43,456 nucleotides of DNA, taken from the IMG/VR virus record IMGVR_UViG_3300033986_000215, positions 1 through 43,456 of that record. One strand, 5' to 3'. A model generated the notes under the pieces. The model worked only from the letters and a program-made list of their open reading frames with translations, was not told the DNA's origin and did not search any database. The number at the start of each line of letters is the position of its first letter. Position 1 is the stretch's first letter. The stretch is from a virus. This document shows positions 13,138 through 23,700 of this stretch, one piece after another. The position numbers were made by a program, and so were the translations under genes.

Positions 13138-14721
13138 TTATATATTAGATTTGAATTTTATCTTAGGTTTTTCAGGTGATTTCAAATTAGATTGTGTACG
13201 TCCAACAGATTTTATCATGATAACTGGCTCAATTTTTGAGAAACGTCTTTCAATCTTATCTATTTTAGCTAATCTAAGAACATTCATATAAAATTCAATG
13301 TAATTTTCTAAAACATTATCCACATTAACCAGTACCTCTGGAACGTTCACTTCGCCATTATACTGTATTGTCTCGAAAATAATGTTCGCCGGGAATAGTA
13401 TGCTTGGGTTGAGTAGCTCAAAATTAGTACTTATGGTATCAGAAATTACAAGTGAATCAAAGCAGAGATCTGGACTAAACATTTCAAATGCATTTTGCAT
13501 CAAGGTTGAATCCAGTTTCACACCACAACTAAGAACCGGATCGTTTACATTGCAAGAAAATTCAATCAATTCAGACTCACACACACAGAAAATTATAATT
13601 ATAGCCGGAGAAAAATCAAACTGAGTTTCGATACACTCTTGAATTTCTACTACACATCCACATATAAGATCTGGCTCAATCAAAGTCTTTTCATATTGAA
13701 TTTCTTCAGCAAATATTATTACACCCAATCCAATAATTATGGTTGGAGAGCTAAACTCTGTTGCTACATTTATTGTGTCGACTTCAACTGTTACTGATTT
13801 TTCACCTGTCACATTTGGTTCTAAAAATATGTTCTCCCACGAGATTGCATTACTACAATCGCAAATCATCGACACTACAACATCGGGTGGATCTAAAAAT
13901 AAAATGTTCTCTATACTATTAGCTACTAAATTCACTACAGAATAGTCAGTAATAACAGCGGGCGCTAACAGAATATGCTCATATTCTATAGCGGGTGTGT
14001 CAATTAATAATCCAACTGACACGCTCGGCACTTCATAGTAACTTATATACTCAACGATCCAAGCATCGATCACCGCAGGAATAATCTCTGTCGGTAAGTG
14101 TAAATCAAATATAAAGAAAATATCATCTGGCATTATAAGTGTATTAATTAATAAAGTAGCTTGTAGAATTTCAAATTGTGTTTCCCACGGCTCTAATTGA
14201 AGATTACAGCCAAAATTGACTTGTGGCTCAGCTAAGTAAAATGTGTTTTCAATTATGCCTGTAGATACCAAACAACTCGCAGTAAGACTGGGCTCTATAT
14301 ACTGGTAATCAAAGGCAAATAAGTTACTTTCAAGAACTGCAGGGAAAATAATTGCTGGCTCATAAAAAGTTTGGGACAATTGAATAGTTTCAGACAAGAT
14401 AATTACTGATTTATTTGCAATAATCGTTGGAGCGTTGATAGCAAAGGAATACGTAAATGCCGGCGTCGATACGATTACTGATTTATTTGCAATAATCGTT
14501 GGAACATTAGCACTGAACGTCCCGGTAATTACTGGTGGTGCTATAGATACAGCTTTATTAGCTATTACATTAGGTGCTATGACTGTCTGTGTGTATTTTA
14601 TTGTAGGGGCGCTGATCGTAACTGCTGTCTGGGTGACTTTATAGGAAATGAGCGTAAAGGGACAATTTCTATAGAACCTTAGTCCCGATTTTACAGTAAA
14701 GATAACATTTCTAAAGTACAT
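13138..14721 (-). CDS. Tail fiber-like protein made of about 18 tandem 22-26-residue repeats
   Basis: The 527-residue protein is almost entirely one repeat. Each unit has alternating hydrophobic residues, then an aromatic, and closes on Pro: for example TIIANKSVIVSTPAFTY, then SFAINAP. Units recur from about residue 28 to 480. Two adjacent units share PTIIANKSVI exactly, indicating recent duplication. Many units are acidic, and Cys recurs (GCN, CDC, GCV, CVC, SCG). Regular alternation suggests a beta-solenoid or stacked beta-sandwich fiber. The C-terminal 45 residues are basic (KIERRFSKIEP). Its ATG overlaps the spike gene stop (TAATG). I do not recognise a named family. Confidence 0.7.
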   Translation of the reverse strand: MYFRNVIFTVKSGLRFYRNCPFTLISYKVTQTAVTISAPTIKYTQTVIAPNVIANKAVSIAPPVITGTFSANVPTIIANKSVIVSTPAFTYSFAINAPTIIANKSVIILSETIQLSQTFYEPAIIFPAVLESNLFAFDYQYIEPSLTASCLVSTGIIENTFYLAEPQVNFGCNLQLEPWETQFEILQATLLINTLIMPDDIFFIFDLHLPTEIIPAVIDAWIVEYISYYEVPSVSVGLLIDTPAIEYEHILLAPAVITDYSVVNLVANSIENILFLDPPDVVVSMICDCSNAISWENIFLEPNVTGEKSVTVEVDTINVATEFSSPTIIIGLGVIIFAEEIQYEKTLIEPDLICGCVVEIQECIETQFDFSPAIIIIFCVCESELIEFSCNVNDPVLSCGVKLDSTLMQNAFEMFSPDLCFDSLVISDTISTNFELLNPSILFPANIIFETIQYNGEVNVPEVLVNVDNVLENYIEFYMNVLRLAKIDKIERRFSKIEPVIMIKSVGRTQSNLKSPEKPKIKFKSNI

Positions 14722-16046
14722 TATTCAAGATCACTCCACCAAGTATTGTGTGAGGATCCCATACGCGCTCTTAGAATCAAATAAACAAATCCATTGCTCG
14801 ATGCTGTAGCACTAACCTGTAATTGCTCCCAAGTGCTAGTGGTAGTTGCGGTTGCAGAACTCTCACTCACAACATTGCCAGTAAGTAAAATATATGGTCT
14901 CGAGCCATTATAGCCATTATGATAGCACCATATTTTTTTAGTTATAACCTCTTTCTTCTTTACAGGAAAAGTAAAATGGTGGTACACATAATAAGCTGTT
15001 GTTGTTATATAACATGGATTCATTTTTATTGACGGTGCCGTATTTTTATAAAAAGTATAATCAAGTTCTATTGCTGGTGTCGTAGCAGAGCTAGCTCTTT
15101 TTCCTAATTCATAGCCAAGACACCCGCCCGACGCACTCTCGGGTAGAATATTAAATGGGTTCTTTTCAGTAATAGAAGCCCCTAGTAAAGGAAAGGCTCT
15201 TGGATAAAGTTGAAAAGCCTCAAATAATAGTCTCATACTTTCATATGAGTGCCAAGTTAACATTTTTGTTATGCCACTAACCGATGGTCCATATGCCATT
15301 CCGTAACAACCTGAATATGTGCCAAGATAATTATCTGGCTTCATTGCCAAACAGAGTGAATTTTGTACTGATTCAGCATCCGTTCCCGTTGTGGTTACAC
15401 AATTAATCAACTCTCCACTTGCTGATGAGGATAATAAAAGCGAATAATAGGCCTTTCCACTTTGCACGTCGCCTTTGACTATGCAAAAATATATCGAGCC
15501 GCCAAGTGATGCTGTACTCTGACCTATTAAAATACTTCGATATACTGCTGCCGACTCAACACAAACATAAAACGAAAAAATAAAGCTATCATACACATTA
15601 CACTTTGTAACACCCTTATAGCTTGAGTATATTCCACAAGCACGAATTTCTCTAGTTGATGTATATAATATATCGTTTGCTAAGATAGCTGATGATGATG
15701 TATTATACGACATCACAAATATTATTTGTGTTACCACCCAATATCTAACATTTGCAGCAAACACCAAGACCGGGTTAGACTCAGAATCAACAACGACATC
15801 ATCTGGTTTTACATCAAGAAATACCTCAGAGTACGGATCACCAATAAGAGAGATTTTTGCAGATGATGTTCCAGAGGTCGTTATGCTGATATTGCTTTCA
15901 CTATATATTCCAGGTGCAACATATATTGTGTCGCCAGCACTAACTACAGACACAGCCTTAGCAATAGTTTTAAAAGCCTGAGAAGCCTGGTAGCCTGTAC
16001 CACTATTCGAGTCAGAACCATCTGACCTAACATAGTAAGTTGCCAT
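14721..16046 (-). CDS. Right-handed beta-helix tail spike with C-terminal carbohydrate-binding-like domain
   Basis: The N-terminus MATYYVRSDGSDSNSGTG and FKTIAKAVSVVSAGDTIYVA are the signature of DUF1565 / pectate-lyase-like parallel beta-helices, here filling residues about 1-260. Residues about 300-441 look like a jelly-roll carbohydrate-binding module ending WEQLQVSATASSNGFVYLIL. Such proteins bind or cleave surface glycans at adsorption. ATG follows AGGTGAT. It belongs to the adsorption cluster with the fiber and the BppU-like protein. Confidence 0.75.
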   Translation of the reverse strand: MATYYVRSDGSDSNSGTGYQASQAFKTIAKAVSVVSAGDTIYVAPGIYSESNISITTSGTSSAKISLIGDPYSEVFLDVKPDDVVVDSESNPVLVFAANVRYWVVTQIIFVMSYNTSSSAILANDILYTSTREIRACGIYSSYKGVTKCNVYDSFIFSFYVCVESAAVYRSILIGQSTASLGGSIYFCIVKGDVQSGKAYYSLLLSSSASGELINCVTTTGTDAESVQNSLCLAMKPDNYLGTYSGCYGMAYGPSVSGITKMLTWHSYESMRLLFEAFQLYPRAFPLLGASITEKNPFNILPESASGGCLGYELGKRASSATTPAIELDYTFYKNTAPSIKMNPCYITTTAYYVYHHFTFPVKKKEVITKKIWCYHNGYNGSRPYILLTGNVVSESSATATTTSTWEQLQVSATASSNGFVYLILRARMGSSHNTWWSDLE

Positions 16047-16052
16047 GAGACA

Positions 16053-16325
16053 TCACCTAACTCTTTCCATAACAGGTAAAACCGTCTTTCTACCTGTTAT
16101 GACGCTATCAAATGCTTGGATTTGAGCCTGGAGTGTCCACAGCCCAACCTCATCTATGTCATTTGGTTTTACAATATAAACCACTTCAGTTCCATCAATA
16201 TTAGCCGCCCATTCACCAGTTGCGCCAGAAGGTTTTTCGTATAGTATCTTAGCTGAATCAAAATCTTTAAGATCTATTTCTGTATCAAGTCGAATCTCAA
16301 CCCCGTAATCAAAAACATGGATCAT
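16053..16325 (-). CDS. BppU-like baseplate or fiber-attachment protein (90 aa)
   Basis: The small beta-sandwich pattern MIHVFDYGVEIRLDTEIDL, then ILYEKPSGATGEW, a Tyr-containing strand and VGLWTLQAQIQ, matches the N-terminal domain of phage upper-baseplate and fiber proteins. In many phages this domain is fused to fiber shafts; here it stands alone, just upstream of the spike. ATG follows AGGAGGTGACC. Confidence 0.6.
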   Translation of the reverse strand: MIHVFDYGVEIRLDTEIDLKDFDSAKILYEKPSGATGEWAANIDGTEVVYIVKPNDIDEVGLWTLQAQIQAFDSVITGRKTVLPVMERVR

Positions 16326-16331
16326 TGGCGG

Positions 16332-18302
16332 TCACCTCCTATAGATTACATAATCTCCACTTACAGCTGCGGCATGTGATGGCACCGTTATTTCACTTCC
16401 ATTGAATAGCTTTACCTTAATTTTGTCACCAATTGTTGCTATGTATCTACCTATTATTGGAGATCTCTTTTCCAATGCTATTTTAACATAGTCTGATGAT
16501 GTAATTGAACTTGAGGAATTGTATGAAAGATTTACAGGGCACTCAGCTGTGACTTGAAGAAACCCTTCAGAATAAGAAACATTATTAATAATATAAGTGT
16601 TCCATAACTGCATATTAGGAAAAATCTCAGTTTCTATAAGATTGGGGTCATACACATAAACACAATTTTCCTTAGGAAGACGGCTTATATATGTTTCTTC
16701 AGCAAGGTTTTGAGCAGCATTTTCATCTATTATATCTGAAACATTAATTGTTTCAGGAACCTCAAATGAGCCGTAATTTGATCCACTTGGTGGTAGAAGA
16801 CAATATTCAGGCTTGAGAATCTTAAATTGTACAGATGAAATTTTTGAAGCAAAATCGAAGTTACTCACGCAAGATGGTGGAGCTGGTGGGATCACACTTG
16901 TTCCATATACATCTATATACCATTGTTGAAATTCCCAAAATGTATATTGCATAGCAATTCTTATACCTGTGATAGTATTACCTTCATAGATAAATGCAAT
17001 AGAACGTTTAATGTATGGAATTCTACTGCCTATATTCAGCCATTTATAGAATTTAAAAGGCGTAGGATATTGTTTAGAGGTTCCATTCAAGATTGTAAAG
17101 AAGCTATATTTTGGATCTGTTTTAACTGAGTATACTTTTCCAGAGTAGACAACAGATGGATATGAAGGCATTTTAATGCTATCTTCAATATTTATAAGAG
17201 AACTGCTTGGCACCTCATTATTTTTGTCTTTTAGCGTGTTCATAATATTGGAACTGGAGTCTAAATACAAGGCAGACACATCACTCCAACTTGAAGTAAA
17301 TGCAGATGATCCAAGGCTTTTCATTGTCTCAAGATCATACCTATCCGTTAGATTGGCTTCACCTACAAAATACAGATCATGTCTTCTTATAAAATACATC
17401 ATCCAAGAGGTTGGATTTGAGGCCACTTTAGTCATTTTATCTGCAAGCTGGTATTCAATAGTAGACTGATGACCTACTTTCTCGAGTTTAACTGGTATAT
17501 AAACATATTTATCTTCATATTGTTTGGGAATTGCTAAATCATCCTTACCAAATGTAACTTCAAATTGACCATTTGTGATTATGATTGACCTAAAGGCTCC
17601 AGAAGAAACTGAGATGTTATCTACCGAGGCATTAGACGGATCTGGGATTTCAGGTGCTCCATTCAATAGAGCATTATAATTAATGATAGCTACCTTAATT
17701 GGCGCATTTACGTATTGATTAGCTGGTGACTGAGCTATTGGCATAACCTTAAAAGAATGATTTGTTGTTCCTATCATTCCTTGTGACCAAAACGTGCCAT
17801 CCTCAGTATCTGTCATGTTTGGGACAATTTCAACAACACAATCACCACTATAGTTCTTATATGTACTTGCTATATATAATTTTCCTTTATAGAACATCAT
17901 ATCTTCTATCCCAAAGTCATAATCTTGATATCTTATTACTGACAAATCCGACTTCGCAATTTGATATATTTTTTGACCTGTTGGAACATCAAGCATAACA
18001 AATACATAATTTTTACTGCATACTGGTGGAACTATAGGATAGGTTGGCAAAACCACATCATCAAAAACTTTATAAGTTTTATTTGAAACCGAGCCATATA
18101 CTTCTATTTTTAACAGGACAGTATAAGTATCCCAAGTATCCCAGCTAAAATAGCTGGTAGAGAGATATACTGTTCCATCCGAGTCAACACACGGTGCTGA
18201 ACAACCTGAAAGTTCATAATAATAATCGCCAATCTTGATAGTGGCTGGTATACCGCCACAACTTACAATTGACCCTTTTTTAGTCACTATTCTGAGTGCC
18301 AA
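16332..18302 (-). CDS. Large tail-tip protein (656 aa), hub-related C-terminus
   Basis: The first 480 residues form short repeated strands (for example DGTVYLSTSYFSWDTW, KNYVFVMLDVPTGQKIY) that could be propeller-like. The C-terminal third contains AAQNLAEETYISRLP and a following strand pattern resembling the last domain of phage hub proteins, plus a final KVKLFNGSEITVP strand. TTG start after AGGGGTGATT. It likely belongs to the tail tip that holds the spike and fibers. Specific assignment is inference. Confidence 0.55.
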   Translation of the reverse strand: MALRIVTKKGSIVSCGGIPATIKIGDYYYELSGCSAPCVDSDGTVYLSTSYFSWDTWDTYTVLLKIEVYGSVSNKTYKVFDDVVLPTYPIVPPVCSKNYVFVMLDVPTGQKIYQIAKSDLSVIRYQDYDFGIEDMMFYKGKLYIASTYKNYSGDCVVEIVPNMTDTEDGTFWSQGMIGTTNHSFKVMPIAQSPANQYVNAPIKVAIINYNALLNGAPEIPDPSNASVDNISVSSGAFRSIIITNGQFEVTFGKDDLAIPKQYEDKYVYIPVKLEKVGHQSTIEYQLADKMTKVASNPTSWMMYFIRRHDLYFVGEANLTDRYDLETMKSLGSSAFTSSWSDVSALYLDSSSNIMNTLKDKNNEVPSSSLINIEDSIKMPSYPSVVYSGKVYSVKTDPKYSFFTILNGTSKQYPTPFKFYKWLNIGSRIPYIKRSIAFIYEGNTITGIRIAMQYTFWEFQQWYIDVYGTSVIPPAPPSCVSNFDFASKISSVQFKILKPEYCLLPPSGSNYGSFEVPETINVSDIIDENAAQNLAEETYISRLPKENCVYVYDPNLIETEIFPNMQLWNTYIINNVSYSEGFLQVTAECPVNLSYNSSSSITSSDYVKIALEKRSPIIGRYIATIGDKIKVKLFNGSEITVPSHAAAVSGDYVIYRR

Positions 18303-18315
18303 GTCAAATCACCCC

Positions 18316-18981
18316 TTATGTAGAACCACCCACAAATTCAACAAAATAGCAATCGCCACTTGGAGTTGGAGCAAGAAACTCAGCTGAAGCCTGTACATAT
18401 GACACGAGCTCTAAATCAGTATAATCATTTATTATCTTAAACACCAAGATCCCCGAATAAGTTGCAACATAGACCATCTTTTCAATTTGAACTGCACATC
18501 TTGGAGCTCCATAATCTTCTGCATCAATTGTCTTAATGAAATTATATATATTAACTGAATCTGGCTTTCTAATGTAAATATAGATCTTTTCATCATAATA
18601 ACCAAATGCAGTATCCGCCGTCGCTACATTGTTAATTGTCATATAAAATGCGGTATACCAAATGTCATCCCGCATTGTATAATTTACTTTTCTGTTATAT
18701 AAAAAACGACTCTTCTTATCAGGAACAGCAGCTGAGGCAAATGAATCACTCAAAGCGAATCCAAATGTAGAGATAAGTGATTCATTACCAATAAATGAGT
18801 GCATTATCTTAGAACTATATCCACCATATGAAGATTGGTATGGATTTACGTGTGTTCTATATTTAATCCTTTTAGCACCAAGATCGTACATGTAAGTGGT
18901 AAATCTCGAATCACTAAAGCCATAGATCTTGTCCCCAAATGCAGATAAAATTTTAAAATGTGTTACATTAGCTATTGCCAT
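18316..18981 (-). CDS. Hypothetical tail-tip protein (221 aa)
   Basis: Beta-rich protein beginning MAIANVTHFKILSAFGDKIY, with Tyr- and Ser-rich strands and a central KIYIYIRKPDSVNIYNF. The repeated short strands (MVYVATYSGILVFKI) resemble the N-terminal part of the following 656-residue protein, suggesting related folds or a shared assembly. ATG follows TGAGGTGATAGA. No family recognised. Confidence 0.55.
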   Translation of the reverse strand: MAIANVTHFKILSAFGDKIYGFSDSRFTTYMYDLGAKRIKYRTHVNPYQSSYGGYSSKIMHSFIGNESLISTFGFALSDSFASAAVPDKKSRFLYNRKVNYTMRDDIWYTAFYMTINNVATADTAFGYYDEKIYIYIRKPDSVNIYNFIKTIDAEDYGAPRCAVQIEKMVYVATYSGILVFKIINDYTDLELVSYVQASAEFLAPTPSGDCYFVEFVGGST

Positions 18982-18985
18982 TCTA

Positions 18986-19471
18986 TCACCTCAAAATATC
19001 AACTGTAATCGCATAGGATGAGGCATAGATTGCAAGACATATTTGTGTACCAGTATCATTAAGCTGAGCATATTCCTGAAAGATTATCGGCATAATGAGT
19101 TTCCGGTTAGTGCTCTGACTTGATATACTCACCGTCTTGAATGGGTCAGTGTCCATGTGTACTATATAATTGTAGGAAATGCGTAAGGTGCCATTGATTG
19201 GAGTATCAAAGTATATTATTCCTCCAACTCCATCATAATCACTATAAGATATTTCGGTTGAATCAAGGTATACGTTCATAATCTCTGAGATATTAGGGTA
19301 AGTTAAATTGACATATGTGACATTGCTAACATTCTGAATTTCAGATATATTTTGAATATAATCGTAAGTATATAACTTCAATTGAGCAGATGCATCGGCT
19401 GGAATATCCATATATAACCTTGGCAATAATGAGCATGGTATAACCTTGGGTGTTGAAGTGCCAATTACCAT
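18986..19471 (-). CDS. Hypothetical tail protein with a beta-sandwich segment (161 aa)
   Basis: The middle region (VYLDSTEISYSDYDG, then GIIYFDTPINGTLRISYNY) follows the same strand pattern as the decoration-type domains in the head protein at 32397-32882 and the tail tube protein at 29081-30049. The N-terminal region is Asn- and Ser-rich with NISEIQNVSNVTYVN. ATG follows GGAGGTGTAATGG. Probably a tail-tip component. Confidence 0.55.
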   Translation of the reverse strand: MVIGTSTPKVIPCSLLPRLYMDIPADASAQLKLYTYDYIQNISEIQNVSNVTYVNLTYPNISEIMNVYLDSTEISYSDYDGVGGIIYFDTPINGTLRISYNYIVHMDTDPFKTVSISSQSTNRKLIMPIIFQEYAQLNDTGTQICLAIYASSYAITVDILR

Positions 19472-19487
19472 CCATTACACCTCCTAA

Positions 19488-19964
19488 TCATAAATACCAC
19501 CTTCGAATTGAAAAGCCGAACATTTGGCATATTTGATTCAATACCTGAGATAACTGACCTGATAGCGTCACGGGCTCACTACTTGGTATTGATGAATTTG
19601 TGTTATTAACGAATAGCACGTATTCAAAACCGACAAGATACTGAGATATAGTATCCATAACATTTGATATATTTCCGCTAACTGTTATATTAACCTCTTG
19701 CATTAATATGTCGCCTATTGCCTCCTGAAAATTACAGCTCAGTTGATATCCATTTTTTACTCTTACTGCATTTATTTGTGTAGTTACTATTGGAATTTCC
19801 ATAGAACCGTAGTATAATGTGCCACCCTTATGATTATATGGATAGGAGGAGGTAAAAGCGTTAAATGAGCCAGTTATAGGTTCGAGTCCATTTGGGATAG
19901 AGAATTTTAAGGAAGACTTATCTATAGAATAGTCATCAATATAAATGTCTATTGTTATCGCCAC
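19488..19964 (-). CDS. Tail-tip or hub N-domain-like protein (158 aa)
   Basis: GTG start after GGAGGGAATAATAA. The protein begins MAITIDIYIDDYSID and contains a segment (NISNVMDTISQYL) that resembles hub proteins, in which a barrel is followed by a small alpha-beta domain; GQLSQVLNQICQMFGFSIRR near the end supports this. It is short for a complete hub (usually over 350 residues), so hub functions may be divided among neighbouring genes. Confidence 0.5.
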   Translation of the reverse strand: MAITIDIYIDDYSIDKSSLKFSIPNGLEPITGSFNAFTSSYPYNHKGGTLYYGSMEIPIVTTQINAVRVKNGYQLSCNFQEAIGDILMQEVNITVSGNISNVMDTISQYLVGFEYVLFVNNTNSSIPSSEPVTLSGQLSQVLNQICQMFGFSIRRWYL

Positions 19965-19983
19965 TTATTATTCCCTCCTCACT

Positions 19984-20736
19984 CTATGATACCACTATAT
20001 CTGAAGCCTCAAACTCTATAGTTTGCTCACCATATTCATCCAATTCAAATGCATTATTAAGCACACTACAGTTAGTCATATTAAATATTATTGTTCTGCT
20101 TGAATTGGTAGAATCTGTTAACTTTAGTGAATAATTAGAAGCGAGTTCCCAATAAAATAGTTCATCCCAATTAACATTTGAGATTGTAACTGTAAACTTC
20201 TTTGTCCAATAATCGGCAATATAAGTATCAACCTTCATGTATTCAAATAAAAATTCATATCTTTCAAATATCGGTGTGACTGATCTTGTGTAATTTATTT
20301 CTATATTATCGAACTGAAGTATAGTTGAACCTCTCTTAAATTCAGCCTCTGCAAATGAAAACAAGTCATCAAATGTCTTTGAAGATGGAGCAGTTGAGTT
20401 CTCTACATCACCACATATAACATCAAAGTCTATAGAAGCCACATCGTCTGAACTAACTTGTATAGTTATATTATGACATATAGCATTCTTAATTTTTTTA
20501 TTTCCAATTTTTATATCAAATGGTGTGGCGCCGAGCAATGTATTTATCAAATTCTTATTTGTGATACAACCGCTAAAATGCGCATTGATGTATAACTTCC
20601 ATCTTCTTCCCACCCAATTATCAGATCCCGATACTGGACGCCTTTTAGATATATCATGAATCATTTCATGTCCATAACTTACTATGAATTCATTTTCCGG
20701 AAGTTCGAGCTCGATGGTATTCTTACTTACAATCAT
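19984..20736 (-). CDS. Tail tube paralog at the tail tip (distal tail or tube-cap candidate)
   Basis: This 250-residue protein is a clear paralog of the major tail tube protein at 29081-30049. Both begin with an E/K-L-x-LP-N-x-F block, share LLGATP versus LLGTTP, ITIQVSSDDVAS versus FSVSISSDDAVT, DLFSFAEAEF versus DLFSKAEATI, and NYTRSVTPIF versus SASRDVSPVY. In siphophages the first protein after the tape measure is usually the distal tail protein, which shares the tube fold. Its ATG overlaps the tape measure stop. A cap or adaptor joining the tube to the tip is the likely role. Confidence 0.7.
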   Translation of the reverse strand: MIVSKNTIELELPENEFIVSYGHEMIHDISKRRPVSGSDNWVGRRWKLYINAHFSGCITNKNLINTLLGATPFDIKIGNKKIKNAICHNITIQVSSDDVASIDFDVICGDVENSTAPSSKTFDDLFSFAEAEFKRGSTILQFDNIEINYTRSVTPIFERYEFLFEYMKVDTYIADYWTKKFTVTISNVNWDELFYWELASNYSLKLTDSTNSSRTIIFNMTNCSVLNNAFELDEYGEQTIEFEASDIVVS

Positions 20737-23700
20737 GGACTAAGAACCTCCCTCTTGAAGGTGTTGCTTGTTACATCACTTAGTGTAGTTGATGAAATAT
20801 AATAGTTATTGACTACAGTTGTTGTTGACCCAGTCTCTTCACCCGCTGCTCTTGAAGCTGAAGCAACTCTCGCCGCGGCTGCGAGTATTGCATTTATAGC
20901 AGCCACAACAACACTGGCTGCACGTTGACATGCCACGCCAAAATTAGTTGCACTGTTAGCTATGGTTTCAAGATTTAGAGTGATCGACTGAGATAAAGAA
21001 CTAAAGTTTTGTTGAGCGCTTACAAGCGATTCATTAAGAGTTGGGATGATTTCTACTACAACAGATAAGATCTTTGATACTGTTGACAGTGACTCAATGA
21101 GTTTTATCAGCAAGACAGTAGCTATAACCTCCAGAAGCTGTGAAATTTGCTGTAAGCCACTTAATGAAGCTGGGAGTAATGTTGACATTACTGCGTTTAT
21201 AGCAAGCAGTATTTCATTAAGCTGAGTAAAGTTTTGCACCAATGCAGGCAAGATCACACCAAGCTCCGAAGGAATTGGCAATCCGATTGTACTAATCTGC
21301 TCAGGCATAATTTGTTCAGGTATACCGCCGAGCTCCTGCAGTGATCCAAGTGGTATGCCGAGCTTATAGAGAGCTGATGCAAACCCATCCAAATTCTGTG
21401 TGACTTCTCGAGCTAAAATTCCTGTTTTCTGAATTTCCTGCGTCATATTACTCACAGAGCTGGCCGATTCTGTCATCCTATCGTATAGTTTTTTCAGTGA
21501 GATAGATACATTCTCAGATGACTCTGATATCTTTGTTAACTCCGTAGAGACATTTGAAGAAACTTGAGTTGTTGAAGTTGCTATTTCATCTATCATTGAT
21601 CCAAGCTCATTTGCAACATTTACCAGTTGCGATTGCACGTCTTCGAGTGTCTTATAAGCGCTTTCTGTTTCATCCATTTGCTTACTGATTCTCTCAAGAG
21701 CTTGAATAAATAATTCTGTATTTTCTACAGGAAATCCAGTTTCCTTTAACTGGCTTACTATTTTCACAAAATCTAAAAGTGGAATATTAAATTGTTCAGC
21801 TAATCTAACATAATCCAAAGACTTGCTTTCAAGTTCATTTATAGCTTTTGACCATTCGTATTTAACTTGGCTCATTTGTACAGCCATAGCATTAGTTGAA
21901 GCCCTAACCGAAGCGATCTGTTTTTCATATTGTTGAGCCATTGAATATAAATTTGTCAATATTGAATCAACGTCATACCCTGCTTTAGCAAACAGTTTTG
22001 CATTGGATTCAATATAAGTTATGGTTTTATTTATCGCAGCAAGAGCCGCCTTGTATTGTTCAAGGGTTACGCTACTGTCAACATATCTGCTGTTTAATTC
22101 GTTATATTTTTGAGCAAGGTAATCAACCTTTCCTGCATCCACCAATTTCATTAACACGGACTGAATATCTGCTAAACCGCTTTCAAATTTGCTTGTATCT
22201 ATTTCTGAAAGGTACTGAGACAGAGTCTGTAGCGGTTTTGAATTGCTCAACAAGGCGTTATTGTATGCTCTAACAGTTGCCGAAGATATAGCAAGATTTA
22301 TTCTAAACTCAAGGAGTGTATCGAGTGAGTTTTGAAACACTTCTTTTATTTTTGCAATTTCAGATCTATACTTAGACGCCATTACAGTATTATTATTTCT
22401 TTCTGCAGCGAGAGCCTTTTCCTCAAGCAATGCAAGATTATTTTGTTTAACAAATTCTGTTATAAATGATTCAATGTCAATCTTACTTAAGTCACTTAGT
22501 TTGTATGCTTTCTTTAATTTCTTTATAAACGTAACTATTGCAGATGAATATACTGATACCTCGGCTGCGGCGCCTGTAGCGGCTAATCTAAGATCAAGCT
22601 CTGATTTATACAGCTCCATTTCATAATCTATTCGAGATTTTATAAGGTCATTAGCATAAGACATCATAAATGTGTAATCATTTATCCGTACTATAGCTTC
22701 GTATACTTCACTCGCAAACTTATTCATTCCAACAGCCCAAGAATTCACTAATTTTTGTACGCTTCGGTCTACCAGTTCAGAAACATGATCAAGCTGGGTG
22801 CCGAGGTAGCCTAATACCTTCTTAAACTCATCTGCGCTTCTCCCATAATCTTCGAGCGCTTTTACTTGATCTTCTATATATGTATAGTATGACTTTACTC
22901 TCTCTAACTTACTGTACGTTCTTAAAAGATTTTGAGCGCCACTTATTAATTGATTTATAGCATCTTCTGTGTAAGTTCTTACAGCTGTAATATAGTCGCT
23001 AAAGACATCAGATAAACTTATGCCATATTTTCTTAGAGCTGTTTCAAGCGACTCAAGTTGACTTACATCCAAGTCGGCTATAGCTGTCTTTATATCAATC
23101 CCCGAATCGTATAGATAAGCAACGGTCTTGGTAAGTGATTTTCCCAAGGCGTACGAAATATCGTATACATCTGTATACATTTTCTTATATTGTTCAATGT
23201 CTAATCCAGTTGTGTACTTTCTATAGCCTTCCTGAAGTTTCTGTAGTAGAGCTGCTTGGCGATCAAGATCGCTTGTCACTTGATTGATATTTTGCTTTAT
23301 CAATCCACTACTTCTTACTACTTCTTCATGTCTCTGCACTATGTTGTTTAATTCACTGCTTAATCTCGCGTATTCTCCCGAGTTAGGATCCAGCTTAGCA
23401 AGTATGCTGGTTAATTCATTTATCTTAGCCTGATTAGCAAGAATGGTTAGTTGGAGCTCACTGTAAGTTATTAGCAGATCAGTCAGCTTTTGGAAGGAAG
23501 TCTGAATGTTCAGTAAAGATTTATTGTATTCATTTGGAACATCCTTAAGGCTATTCAAAATGTTTGAGACATCTTCTAAGGACGAGATAATCTTTTCAAG
23601 ATTTTGGGATTGATCAGTTGTTCTTAACTTCTTCAATCTTTCGAGTATACTCAGGATATTATTTAACTCGTTGGTTACCGAAGCAGTTTCGGAGTTAATC

